64,000 nt of DNA from Methylobacterium mesophilicum (GTDB lineage: Bacteria > Pseudomonadota > Alphaproteobacteria > Rhizobiales > Beijerinckiaceae): the NCBI RefSeq assembly GCF_022179445.1, contig NZ_BPQU01000002.1, positions 186,001 through 250,000 of the forward strand, in the 5' to 3' direction. The position numbers and the translations under genes were made by a program. Below are positions 40,379 to 48,821 of the stretch, one piece after another; position 1 is the stretch's first letter; the number at the start of each line of letters is the position of its first letter. The notes beneath the pieces were generated by a model. That model ran no database searches. It had not been told where the DNA came from and was given only the letters and a program-made list of their open reading frames with translations.

Positions 40379-41391
40379 CCGCGGATGCTCCGCGCCATGG
40401 CGGCCGCCGAGATCCCGTAGCGGTCGTGGAGCGTCGGCAGGGCGCCGGCATCCAGGAACTCGTCCGGCAGGCCGATCTGGCGGAAGCCGCGCTCCGGCAT
40501 CGTTCCGTTGCGCATCAGCACGCCCGCCACCGCCTCGCCGAGACCGCCGATCACCGTGTGGTTCTCGGCCACCACCACGAGGCGTCCGCCACGTCGGGCC
40601 TCGTGCAGGATGGTCGCCTCGTCCAGAGGCTTGATCGTCGGCACGTGGAGGACCGCCACGTCGATCCGGTCGTCGCGCAAAGCGTCCGCCACTTCCAGCG
40701 CCCGCATGGTCATCAGACCGGAGGAGACAACGAGCACGTCGCGTCCGTCGCGGATCGTCTTGGCCTTGCCGAGCTCGAACGTGTAGCCGTACTCGTCGAG
40801 CACCAGCGGGACGTTGCCGCGCAGGAGCCGCAGGTAGACCGGCCCCTTGTGGGCGGCCATGGCCGGCACGACCTGCTCGATCTCGTGGGCGTCGCACGGG
40901 TCGATGATCGTGAGGTTGGGCATGCCGCGGAAGATCGCGAGGTCTTCCGTCGCCTGGTGGCTCGGGCCGTAGCCGGTGGTCAGGCCGGGCAGGGCGCAGG
41001 CGATCTTGACGTCGAGATTCTCCTCCGCGATCGCCAGGCAGATGAAGTCGTAGGCCCGCCGCGCCGCGAACACCGCGTAGGTGGTGGCAAACGGCGTGAA
41101 GCCTTCGCGGGCGAGCCCGGCCGCCGCGCTCATCAGGAGCTGCTCGGCCATCCCCATCTGGTAGAACCGCTCGGGATGGGCCTGCGCGAAGATGTGCAGG
41201 TCGGTGTATTTCGACAGGTCCGCCGACAGGCCGACGATGTCGGGCCGGGTCTTGGCGAGCTCGACCAGGGCGTGGCCGAACGGCGCGGCCTTGGTGCGCT
41301 GTCCGGGGGCGGCCAGCGAGGCGATCATCGCCGAGGTCTTGAGGCTGCCGCCCTCCCGCGGGGCGGGCTTCTCGTATTTCGAGCGTCTCAC
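40369..41391 (-). CDS. Split transketolase, C-terminal subunit
   Basis: A 340-residue protein with the pyrimidine-binding (about 30-195) and C-terminal (about 210-335) transketolase domains (ERFYQMGMAEQLLMSAAAGL, LTTGYGPSHQATEDLAIFRG). It needs the N-terminal subunit encoded just upstream. The GTG at 41391 overlaps the stop of that gene (GTGA); the longer frame upstream is antisense-like. Split transketolases with dedicated substrates are known, for example in apulose 4-phosphate and sulfofructose breakdown. Confidence 0.9.
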   Translation of the reverse strand: MRRSKYEKPAPREGGSLKTSAMIASLAAPGQRTKAAPFGHALVELAKTRPDIVGLSADLSKYTDLHIFAQAHPERFYQMGMAEQLLMSAAAGLAREGFTPFATTYAVFAARRAYDFICLAIAEENLDVKIACALPGLTTGYGPSHQATEDLAIFRGMPNLTIIDPCDAHEIEQVVPAMAAHKGPVYLRLLRGNVPLVLDEYGYTFELGKAKTIRDGRDVLVVSSGLMTMRALEVADALRDDRIDVAVLHVPTIKPLDEATILHEARRGGRLVVVAENHTVIGGLGEAVAGVLMRNGTMPERGFRQIGLPDEFLDAGALPTLHDRYGISAAAMARSIRGWL

Positions 41392-42251
41392 CGCACCCTC
41401 CCTTCGTCCAGGATCGCCAGCGCGCGCTGCCACTCGTCCGGCTCGACGCGCAGGAAGTGGTTGCGCTCACGTGCTTCCAGGAACGGCACGCCCTTGGCCA
41501 TGCGCGTGTCGCAGATGATGATCCGGGGCTGCGGCCCCGGGTGGTTCCGGGCGGCGTCGAAGGCCGTCACCAGCGCGTCGATGTCGTTGCCGTCGACCCG
41601 CTGCACGAACCAGTTGAACGCCTCGAATTTCGGGGCCAGCGGCTCGAAATTGAGCACCCCCGTTGAGGCGCCGTCGGCCTGCATGCCGTTCACGTCGACG
41701 AGGCCGATCAGGTTGTCGAGCTTGAACGAGCCCGCCGACATGGCGGCCTCCCAGGTCGAGCCCTCGTCGAGCTCGCCGTCGGAAAACAGGTTGTAGACGA
41801 AGTTTTTCGAGCCCTTCCGCTTCAGGCCCAGCGCCATGCCGACCGCGATCCCGAGCCCGTGGCCGAGCGAGCCGCCGGTGATCTCCATGCCGGGCGTGTA
41901 GGCCGCCATGCCCGACATCGGCAGGCGGCTGTCGTCGCCGCCGTAGCTCGTCAGCTCGTCCTCCGGGATGATCTCCGCCTCGATCAGCGCCGCGTAGAGG
42001 GCGATAGCGTAGTGGCCGATCGACAGCAGGAACCGGTCGCGGCCTTCCCATTCGGGATCCTCGGGCCGGTAGGTCATGGCGTGGAAGTAGCTCACCGCCA
42101 GCACGTCGCTGATGCCCAGCGCCTGGGCGATGTAGCCCTGGCCCTGGACCTCGCCCATGCGCAGGGCATGGCGGCGGATGTGGTAGGCGCGCTCGCCGAG
42201 CGGGACGTTGGACCCCGCGCGGGGCCGTTCGGTCGGGGACGGAGACGTCAT
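41388..42251 (-). CDS. Split transketolase, N-terminal (TPP-binding) subunit
   Basis: A 287-residue protein that equals the first domain of transketolase. It carries GGSLGHGLGIAVGMALGLK and the TPP/Mg motif (SDGELDEGSTWEAAM, then VDVN). The first residue of the usual GDG reads S, as in several split enzymes. It is coupled to the C-terminal subunit by a four-base overlap, and the SDR gene ends 10 bases upstream. Confidence 0.92.
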   Translation of the reverse strand: MTSPSPTERPRAGSNVPLGERAYHIRRHALRMGEVQGQGYIAQALGISDVLAVSYFHAMTYRPEDPEWEGRDRFLLSIGHYAIALYAALIEAEIIPEDELTSYGGDDSRLPMSGMAAYTPGMEITGGSLGHGLGIAVGMALGLKRKGSKNFVYNLFSDGELDEGSTWEAAMSAGSFKLDNLIGLVDVNGMQADGASTGVLNFEPLAPKFEAFNWFVQRVDGNDIDALVTAFDAARNHPGPQPRIIICDTRMAKGVPFLEARERNHFLRVEPDEWQRALAILDEGRVR

Positions 42252-42261
42252 GGCGTGCTCC

Positions 42262-43011
42262 TCAGTGGATCAGCATGCCGCCGTTCACGTCGATCACCGC
42301 GCCGGTGATGTACGCGGACAGGTCGGAGGCCAGGAACAGGCAGGCGTTGGCCACATCGTCGGCCACCCCGAGGCGCCCCAGCGGGATGCCCTTGGCGATC
42401 TCGACCTTGAGCTCGGGGGTGAGCTTGCCGCCGGTGATGTCGGTCTGGATCAGGCCGGGCGTCACGGAATTGACCCGGATCCCGTCGGGGCCGAGTTCCC
42501 GGGCCATCGCCTTGGCGAGGCCCAGCACGCCGCCCTTGGCGGCGCTGTAATGCGGGCCGCCGAAGATGCCGCCGCCGCGCTGGGCGGAGACCGAGGACAT
42601 GCACACGATCGCCCCGGAGCCCTGTCCGCGCATCCCCGGGATCACGGCCTGGCTCATGTAGAGGGTGCCGCGCAGGTTCACGTCGGTGACCGCGTCATAG
42701 TTCTCCGGCGCGATATCCATGATCTTGAGCGGCTGGGTGATGCCGGCATTGTTGACCAGCACGTCGATGCGCCCGAGTCGGGCCACGATCTCCTCGGCGG
42801 CCCGGGAGCAGGCGGCCCGGTCGGTCACGTCGCAGGCGAGGCCGACATGGCCGGCGCCGAGGTCGCGGGCGGCGTCCTCGGCCTGGCCGGCATCGAGGTC
42901 GAGCACGGCGATGCGGGCGCCGTACTGGGCGAACAGGCGCGCCGTGGCCTTCCCGATGCCGCGGGCGGAGGCCGCCCCGGTGATCACGCAGACCCGATCG
43001 TTCAACAGCAT
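42262..43011 (-). CDS. SDR-family oxidoreductase
   Basis: A 249-residue short-chain dehydrogenase with the cofactor site TGAASARGIGKA, NNAG, the catalytic Ser (SSVSAQRGGG) and YSAAK. Asp at the end of strand 2 (VLDLD) favours NAD over NADP. It is the first gene of the set SDR, split transketolase, dehydrogenase, and probably oxidises a polyol or hydroxy group to give a ketose for the transketolase. Confidence 0.92.
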   Translation of the reverse strand: MLLNDRVCVITGAASARGIGKATARLFAQYGARIAVLDLDAGQAEDAARDLGAGHVGLACDVTDRAACSRAAEEIVARLGRIDVLVNNAGITQPLKIMDIAPENYDAVTDVNLRGTLYMSQAVIPGMRGQGSGAIVCMSSVSAQRGGGIFGGPHYSAAKGGVLGLAKAMARELGPDGIRVNSVTPGLIQTDITGGKLTPELKVEIAKGIPLGRLGVADDVANACLFLASDLSAYITGAVIDVNGGMLIH

Positions 43012-43189
43012 GGGACCCTCCCGGCGATCCGCGCGCGTGCGGGATCGAAGCCTGTCGTCGCGACGGAGGCTGAAGCCGGCCGGCGACCGCGATCCGGAGA
43101 TCGGCGGCCTCGCGGTGACGTTTCCTCGCGTCTTGTTCGTTGGGGCGACATTGGCCCGGTGAGACCGGCCGCGACAAACGCGAATCCTG

Positions 43190-43222
43190 CACCCGCAGAT
43201 GAATGGGATTCACCTGCGGGTG
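43190..43222. other. Near-perfect 15-bp inverted repeat
   Basis: CACCCGCAGATGAAT, spacer GGG, ATTCACCTGCGGGTG, with one mismatch. It lies four bases beyond the LysR stop and about 180 bases upstream of the SDR start. It may terminate the LysR gene or be an operator for the SDR operon. Confidence 0.55.
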
Positions 43223-43226
43223 CGTG

Positions 43227-44123
43227 TCAGGCCAGCTCGGCGGCGAGATCGATCCCGAGTTCCCGGGCGAGCCAGCGGGCGAAGACCCGCAGCGGCGCCC
43301 GGCGGCGGGCATCGGCCGGGCAGACGAAATGGTGGCCGACGTAGCCGATGTCCTCCGCCCGCCCGGCGAGCGGCGCGACCAGGCGGCCGGCGGCGATCTC
43401 CCGCTCGGCGAGCCGGGTCGACTCGAGCGCCACGCCGAGCCCGTCTGCGGCGGCGGCCAGGGCCAAAAAGCTCCGGTCGAAGCGGATCGCGGCAGTGGGC
43501 GGCGCGGCCAGCCGGTTGCGCTCGAACCAATGGGTCCAGCGCACCTGCTTGTTGTCGCTCTGGATCAACGTCTGCGCGAACAGGTCGGCGGGGCCGGCGA
43601 TCCGGGCGGCACGCTCGGGATCGCAGAGCGGCGTCACCGTCTCGAGCCCGAGCGGCATGCGGACGAGGCCTTCGCCCCGGGGTGGCCCGTAGACGATGTC
43701 GGCGTCGAACTCGTCGGTGATGAAGCGGGCGTAGTCCATGCCGGCGGCCAGCCGAACCTCGAAGCCCGGATGCTCGCTGAGGAAACGCGCCAGCCGCGGG
43801 ACGAGCCACTGCGCGGCGAAGCTCGGGGCGCAGTGCAGGCGCAGCAATTGCGGCCCGCGGTTCGCCACGAGGTCGAGGCCGCGGTTCAGCTCCGCGAAGG
43901 CCCGGCCGACATGGTCGCACAGGGCCTCCCCGGCCGGGGTCGGCGTGATGCCTTGCCCGTTGCGCTCGAACAGGGCGACGCCGAGCGTCTCCTCCATCTT
44001 GCGGACGGCGTGGCTGACCGCGCTCGGCGACAGGTTCAGCTCGCCCGCCGCCGCCTTGAACGAGCGCCGCCGCGCGGCGGCCTCGAAGATCCGGACGGCG
44101 GACAGGGGGACGGGCGGACGCAT
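43227..44123 (-). CDS. LysR-family regulator (GcvA-like)
   Basis: A 298-residue LysR regulator with the N-terminal winged helix (SFKAAAGELNLSPSAVSHAV) and the substrate-binding domain. MRPPVPLSAVRIFEAA is the typical GcvA-type opening, so ATG 44123 was chosen over longer frames. It lies upstream of, and in the same direction as, the SDR/transketolase genes and probably controls them in response to a pathway compound. Confidence 0.92.
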   Translation of the reverse strand: MRPPVPLSAVRIFEAAARRRSFKAAAGELNLSPSAVSHAVRKMEETLGVALFERNGQGITPTPAGEALCDHVGRAFAELNRGLDLVANRGPQLLRLHCAPSFAAQWLVPRLARFLSEHPGFEVRLAAGMDYARFITDEFDADIVYGPPRGEGLVRMPLGLETVTPLCDPERAARIAGPADLFAQTLIQSDNKQVRWTHWFERNRLAAPPTAAIRFDRSFLALAAAADGLGVALESTRLAEREIAAGRLVAPLAGRAEDIGYVGHHFVCPADARRRAPLRVFARWLARELGIDLAAELA

Positions 44124-44215
44124 CCGCGGCAGGATGGTCCGGCAATGACGGCGCTGGCAATGGCCGAAGGATCTTTGCGGACCTTCAGGTGGGCCCGCGC
44201 TGCGATGAGCCGGCT

Positions 44216-44506
44216 TCAGGCCGCCAGCGCCGCCTGCCCATCGCGGCCATGGGCCTGATCCATGATCTCGCCGACCCGTTCGCCGACGGCGATCGCGATG
44301 CCCGCCGAGGCGGGACCCTCCGAGCCCTGCTGGCAGATCCGGGTGAGGACGTCGGTGACGCGCTGTTCCATGACGGCGAGGATGGCCGCGGCCGCCGCGG
44401 GCTGGGCCCCGCGGAGCACGGCCGCGAGGTCGCAATAGGCGTCCTGGAGGAGCCGCAGGGTCAGGCGATCGACAGCCTGCTCGTCTTCAGCCTTCAAGAC
44501 ACCCAT
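44216..44506 (-). CDS. Small helical protein of unknown function
   Basis: A 96-residue protein, Ala-rich and helical throughout (DRLTLRLLQDAYCDLAAVLR), without a signal peptide or membrane helix. ATG 44506 is preceded by GGGAGG at good spacing; the longer frame to 44536 lacks this. I do not recognise a family. It stands alone between the LysR gene and the lipoprotein gene. Confidence 0.65.
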   Translation of the reverse strand: MGVLKAEDEQAVDRLTLRLLQDAYCDLAAVLRGAQPAAAAAILAVMEQRVTDVLTRICQQGSEGPASAGIAIAVGERVGEIMDQAHGRDGQAALAA

Positions 44507-44621
44507 GCCACGCCTCCCTCGGGTCGCTCGCTGCAACTTGGGGACGACATATTAACGGCGCGTAAACCGGCAGGACCTTCGGAAGCCGTCGGCTAACCAT
44601 GCCCCGCGCGGCGTCGCAGGC

Positions 44622-45068
44622 TCAGCAGCCTGAGCAGATCCCGCTCGCGGCCGCGTGGCCGCCTTTCAGGAGACGCTCCATCGCCGCGTCGCGGTCGTAG
44701 GTCTGCGCCGGGATCGTCGACGGGGCCGACCGGCCCGCCGCCAGGACCGGCGGCCTCAGGAGGTCGGCGGGGCGCAACGCCTCCCAAGCCAGGCGGCTGC
44801 GCCGGGACGAGTCCAGGGCTGCGCCCGGGTTCAGGCCCCGCGGCTCGAACGCCGGGACCGGGATCGTCATGGTCCCCGGTATGACGATGCGCGGCAGGGC
44901 GGCGACCGCCTCGGCGGGGGCCTCCGGGGTTGCGACCACCGGCACCGCGGCGACGGACGCCGGGGTGCGCGGCAACGCGCTGTAGGCCGTCGGCACGTTC
45001 GGCAGGCGCGAGCACGCTCCCGCCGACAGCAGCATGCCTAGGACCGCAATCCGCTTAACATTGATCAT
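44622..45068 (-). CDS. Lipoprotein with C-terminal CxGC
   Basis: A 148-residue protein with a lipobox (LSAGACS), so it is probably anchored in the outer or inner membrane by Cys19 or so. A long Pro/Ala/Val-rich middle is followed by a short helix (RDAAMERLLKGG) and the last residues ASGICSGC. The same ending occurs in the proteins at 9632-9904 and 46120-46389. The function is unknown. It is divergent from the gene at 45386 across an AT-rich promoter region. Confidence 0.78.
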   Translation of the reverse strand: MINVKRIAVLGMLLSAGACSRLPNVPTAYSALPRTPASVAAVPVVATPEAPAEAVAALPRIVIPGTMTIPVPAFEPRGLNPGAALDSSRRSRLAWEALRPADLLRPPVLAAGRSAPSTIPAQTYDRDAAMERLLKGGHAAASGICSGC

Positions 45069-45385
45069 GATCGCCCTGATGCGATGCCGCAGCCCTAATC
45101 ACCGCCGTAGGACCCTATGTTAACCACGGATTAAGCCATATGTCCAACCCACATGGCCAATTGAGACTTCTAAATAAATAAACAATACTTGTAGATAACG
45201 GGAAATCACGCGATAATCTCGGTCCGCTCAACCCGTCCGGACGGAAGCATCGCCGGCAGGGCCGGTCCAAGACCGGGCTCGCGACCTGCGTATTGAATAC
45301 CGACTCTTCAAGAAAACGGTTTGCTCGGCGGCGCCCGCACGGCAACGAGAAGCTTGGCGGCTCCGGACAGCCGCCGAGATGGGTC
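45069..45385. other. 317-base divergent promoter region
   Basis: It lies between the two divergent small exported protein genes. The left half is AT-rich (around 45165-45205), which fits promoters, and no gene was seen. An in-frame ATG at 45293 would extend the right-hand gene but precedes a non-signal sequence. Confidence 0.5.
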
Positions 45386-46000
45386 ATGAAGAGCGTTGCA
45401 CATTCCCTGATGGCGGCGCTTGCTGCTTTCGCCGTCCTGTCGCCTTCGATCGTTGCGGCCGTTCCCGCGGGCCGAAGCGCGGAACAACCCCGCCCGCCGG
45501 TCGATCGCAGCGCGCTCATCGCGGAGCGACAGCAACAGAGGTGGCAGCAGCTTTCGGGCTCGATCTGCACCGGCTGCATCACGGTGGCCAACCGCGTCGC
45601 GCCGGTCAGCTACGACAAGCCGAGCCTGGTTAAGCTGGCGCAGCGCCCGACCCGCCTCGCGACGGCCTCGGGGCGGCCTCGGGCGAAGGTGCGGCTCGCC
45701 CAATCGCGACGCGCCAAGATGCGGCTCGCCCAAATACGACTTGTCCAGATGCGCAAGCGCTACGCCCGGCTTCATCGGCACGACCGGCGCCGGCTCGCGG
45801 CGGGGGCGCTCCCGGTCCGGTTGGCGAAACGCCCGCCGCCGCAGACACTCGCGCTGCAGGGCGGGCTACCGGTCGGGCCGATCCGCGTCGAGTACCGGTT
45901 GCCCGAACACCCGGTCGAGCGGCCGTGGGTGCCTCAGGACGACAACCGCTGGCACGCGACGATCCTGCCGGCCTCGTCGGTACGCCCGCGACGATCCTGA
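45386..46000 (+). CDS. Exported protein with internal ICTGC and basic repeats
   Basis: A 204-residue protein if started at ATG 45386, which puts a signal peptide at the N-terminus (AHSLMAALAAFAVLSPSIVAA). Residues about 42-68 carry the same helix-plus-CxGC segment that ends its relatives (RWQQLSGSICTGC), but here a further 130 residues follow. That part is Arg/Leu-rich with a ten-residue repeat (RLAQSRRAKM, RLAQIRLVQM) and a Pro-rich end. It may be a real extension or a readthrough of a lost stop. The function is unknown. Confidence 0.65.
   Translation: MKSVAHSLMAALAAFAVLSPSIVAAVPAGRSAEQPRPPVDRSALIAERQQQRWQQLSGSICTGCITVANRVAPVSYDKPSLVKLAQRPTRLATASGRPRAKVRLAQSRRAKMRLAQIRLVQMRKRYARLHRHDRRRLAAGALPVRLAKRPPPQTLALQGGLPVGPIRVEYRLPEHPVERPWVPQDDNRWHATILPASSVRPRRS
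45683..45742 (+). repeat. Two 30-bp tandem repeats inside the 45386 gene
   Basis: Units at 45683-45712 and 45713-45742 share GCGGCTCGCCCAA in phase, and a partial third unit follows. The period of ten codons keeps the reading frame. Confidence 0.65.
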
Positions 46001-46119
46001 CACGACGCGCGGCGCCGTCACGGCGGACGCCGGGATCGGAACGCGATACACCGCCCGGCAGACCGGGACGGGCGATCGAACCCCGCCTCCCGCATACCGT
46101 TGTGCCGGCGGAGTTTCCC

Positions 46120-46389
46120 GTGACCGTCATCCGCCTCGTCGCCGCCGGCCTCGCCGTCTCGCTCAGCCTCGGCTCGGCCCGGGCGGTGGATCGCGATCTG
46201 ACCGGCAGTATCGCCCGCCCCGCCGGGGGCGAGCCGGCTCAGGATATCGCGGTCGCCGCCCCTGACGGGCGGACCACCGCGGTCGTGCTTCCCAAGCAGA
46301 GCGTGACCATTTCGGCCCCCGTCCAGAGGGTGCTGCCACCGCTGAAGCCTCTGCCGAAATGGGATCCGCGGGTCTGCATCGGCTGCTGA
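46120..46389 (+). CDS. Small exported protein with C-terminal CxGC
   Basis: An 89-residue protein starting at GTG 46120, with GGCGGAG upstream. It has a signal peptide (VAAGLAVSLSLGSARA), then a DLTGSIARPAGG segment common in rhizobial envelope proteins, and it ends LPKWDPRVCIGC. No other cysteine is present, so the pair at the end is probably functional. It is part of the cluster of small exported proteins at 44.6-46.8 kb. Confidence 0.75.
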   Translation: MTVIRLVAAGLAVSLSLGSARAVDRDLTGSIARPAGGEPAQDIAVAAPDGRTTAVVLPKQSVTISAPVQRVLPPLKPLPKWDPRVCIGC

Positions 46390-46489
46390 GCGGTGTCCCG
46401 CGAAGGCGCCGCCGGCCAGACGGCTTCAGATCGGCGGAACTTGGCGGCGGACGCGCGCGTCGAACCGGTAACCCCATCGATCGCCCGAG

Positions 46490-46759
46490 TTGACCATGCG
46501 CGCCATCCTCCTCGCCGGCCTCTGCCTGTCGCCGCTTCTCGCGACCCCCGTCCTGTCCCAGGTGCAGCAGAACAATCCCAACGCTGCGAACCAGTCCATG
46601 GAAAACAACAACCAGCTGCGGTCCCTGCGCCAGGAGCAGACGACGCAGGGCAACACGCTCCGGATGGAGATCCAGCGGAATCAGGCCGCGACGCCGGCCC
46701 CCAACACCGGGCCGAACGCGGTCGCCCCGATCGGCGGCGGAACCGGGATCGGCCGCTGA
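46490..46759 (+). CDS. Small exported Asn/Gln-rich protein
   Basis: An 89-residue protein with a signal peptide (ILLAGLCLSPLLATPVLS). An Asn/Gln-rich stretch that may form a coiled coil follows (NNNQLRSLRQEQTTQGN), then a Pro/Gly tail. It lacks the CxGC ending of its neighbours. Either ATG 46490 or 46496 may start it. The function is unknown. Confidence 0.7.
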   Translation: MTMRAILLAGLCLSPLLATPVLSQVQQNNPNAANQSMENNNQLRSLRQEQTTQGNTLRMEIQRNQAATPAPNTGPNAVAPIGGGTGIGR

Positions 46760-46786
46760 GCCGAACCCGGGTCCCGCCGCCCGCGA

Positions 46787-47683
46787 TCAGGCGATTGCGG
46801 GCAGGGCGGGGCGGCTCTCGATCGCCTTGCGCACGATCGCCTCGACCTCGGCCCGCCGCGCCCCGGACAGGGGCTTGCGCGGACCGCGCACATGCTCGGT
46901 CGAGTTGATCGCGAGGGCTTCGGCGAGCTTGATGTTCTGGACCAGGTAGGTCGAGACATCGAGGTCGAGGAGCGGCCGGAACCAGCGGTAGATCGCCAGC
47001 GCCTCCTGGGTGCGCCCAACCTGCATCAGCCGGTAGATCGCGACCGTCTCCGCCGGGAACGCGCAGACGAGGCCGGCGACCCAGCCGCAGGCGCCGACCG
47101 CGAGCGCTTCCAGGGCGAGGTTGTCGACGCCGGTGAGGACGGCGTAGCGGTCGCCGAGCCGGTTGATGATCTCGGTGGTGCGGCGGATGTCGTCGGAGGA
47201 TTCCTTGATGGCCACGAAGCGCGGATCCGCGGCCAGTTCCTCCATGATCTCGGGCGTGACGTCGACCCGGTAGGCGACGCGGTTGGAATAGATCATCACC
47301 GGCAGGTCGCCCGCGGCCGCCACGGCCCGCAGGGTCTCGACCGTTTCGGCCGGATCGGTGTGGTAGATCGGGCTCGGCACCACCATCAGGCCGCTGGCGC
47401 CGGCCTTGGCCGCCTTGGCGGCGAGGTCGCAGGCCTCGCGGGTGCCCGCCTCGGACACGGTCAGCAGGGTCGGCTTGCCCTTGGTGACCGACTGAGCCCG
47501 CTTGAGCACGTCGATGCGCTCGTCCTGGGTCAGCATCGGCCCCTCGCCGAGCGAGCCGCACACGATGATGCCGTCGCATCCGGCGTCCATCTGGAGGCTG
47601 AAGCAGCGCTCCATCTCGGCATGGTCGAGGCTGCCGTCGGGCTTGAACTTGGTCGTGACGGCGGGGATGACACCGGTCCACAT
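46787..47683 (-). CDS. DapA-family aldolase/dehydratase
   Basis: A 298-residue class I aldolase of the dihydrodipicolinate synthase family. The Schiff-base Lys lies in FVAIKESSDD, the catalytic Tyr in MIYSNRVAYR, and CGSLGEGPML gives the oxo-acid binding loop. Because it sits next to a branched-chain-type importer rather than lysine genes, a catabolic lyase or dehydratase acting on a 2-oxo acid is more likely than DapA itself. AAGGAA precedes ATG 47683. Confidence 0.85.
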   Translation of the reverse strand: MWTGVIPAVTTKFKPDGSLDHAEMERCFSLQMDAGCDGIIVCGSLGEGPMLTQDERIDVLKRAQSVTKGKPTLLTVSEAGTREACDLAAKAAKAGASGLMVVPSPIYHTDPAETVETLRAVAAAGDLPVMIYSNRVAYRVDVTPEIMEELAADPRFVAIKESSDDIRRTTEIINRLGDRYAVLTGVDNLALEALAVGACGWVAGLVCAFPAETVAIYRLMQVGRTQEALAIYRWFRPLLDLDVSTYLVQNIKLAEALAINSTEHVRGPRKPLSGARRAEVEAIVRKAIESRPALPAIA

Positions 47684-47783
47684 GGTCGAATTTCCTTTTG
47701 TGTCAACGGTTTGAACAGTGCCGCGCTCGGGTCGCGCGGCCATGGCTTCGCCCACGCCTGGCACGGCGCGGCGGCGAAATCGG

Positions 47784-47801
47784 CCTGCCCGTCGGGGCAG
47801 G
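47784..47801. terminator. Candidate terminator after livM
   Basis: CCTGCCC, loop GTCG, GGGCAGG: a perfect 7-bp stem nine bases past the livM stop on the minus strand. There is no T run. Confidence 0.45.
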
Positions 47802-47810
47802 AGGCGCGGC

Positions 47811-48812
47811 TCAGGCCGCCTCGGCGGCCGGGGCGGGTGCGCGGGTGGCGGTCGGGACCGGGCGCGTCTTGCCCCGCTCGGCCCGGCGGCGGCGCAAGTG
47901 CAAGAACTCGCCGACGACGCCCCGCCGGAAGAACGAGACGCAGACGATGAAGATCAGGCCGATCACCACGGTCACGAGGTCGCCGATGGTCGCGAGGTAG
48001 TTCTGCAGCCCGACCACGAGCCCGGCCCCGAGCAGCGGTCCGAAGATCGTGCCGACGCCCCCGAGCAGGGTCATCAGCACCACCTCGGTGGAGGTGTGCA
48101 GCGAGACGTCGTTGAGGGAGACGAGCTGGAACACCAGGGCCTTCATCGCCCCGGCATAGCCGGCGACCGCCGCCGAGATCACGAAGGCCAGGAGCTTGAA
48201 GCGGTCGGTGTCGTAGCCGAGCGACGTCGCCCGCGCCTCGTTGTCCCGCACCGCCTGCAGGATCTGGCCGAAGGGCGAGTGGACCACGCGGTCCACGAAC
48301 AGGAAGCCCGCCGAAAACAGCGCCAGCGTCACGTAGTACATCACCGTGTCGGAGGTGAGGTCGAGCCCGAACAGGCTGCCGCGCGGGATGCCCTGGAGCC
48401 CGTCCTCGCCGCCGGTCCAGCGGATCTGCACCGCCAGGAAATAGACGATCTGCGAGAGCGCCAGGGTGATCATCGCGAAGTAGATGCCCCGCCGCCGGAT
48501 CGCGAGGCCGCCGATGGCGAAGCCGACCAGAGCCGCCGCGGCGACGCCCGCCACGAAGGCCGCCGGCATCCCCAGCGGGTGGTTGCCGAAGCGGATCATC
48601 AGGGCGCCGGTGACGTAGCCGGCGCTGCCCAGGAAGGCGGCGTGCGCGAAGGACACGAGCCCGGTGAAGCCCAGGAGCAGGTTGAAGGCGCAGGCGAACA
48701 GCCCGTAGCACATCACCTTCATCACGAAGACCGGGTAGATCAGCCCCGGCACGAAGGGGACGGCGAGGGCGAGCGCGACCAGGACGAGGACGATCTTGAA
48801 GGTGTTCGACAT
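47811..48812 (-). CDS. livM: Branched-chain-type ABC permease, LivM
   Basis: A 333-residue inner-membrane permease with about nine helices. The LivM signature is seen in LLLGFTGLVSFAHAAFLGSA near residue 45, and the cytoplasmic loop that contacts the ATPase reads AVRDNEARATSLGYDT. It works with LivH, LivG, LivF and the receptor encoded upstream. It is the last gene of this importer set; the lyase gene follows after 127 bases. Confidence 0.93.
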   Translation of the reverse strand: MSNTFKIVLVLVALALAVPFVPGLIYPVFVMKVMCYGLFACAFNLLLGFTGLVSFAHAAFLGSAGYVTGALMIRFGNHPLGMPAAFVAGVAAAALVGFAIGGLAIRRRGIYFAMITLALSQIVYFLAVQIRWTGGEDGLQGIPRGSLFGLDLTSDTVMYYVTLALFSAGFLFVDRVVHSPFGQILQAVRDNEARATSLGYDTDRFKLLAFVISAAVAGYAGAMKALVFQLVSLNDVSLHTSTEVVLMTLLGGVGTIFGPLLGAGLVVGLQNYLATIGDLVTVVIGLIFIVCVSFFRRGVVGEFLHLRRRRAERGKTRPVPTATRAPAPAAEAA

Positions 48813-48821
48813 CGGCTCCCC

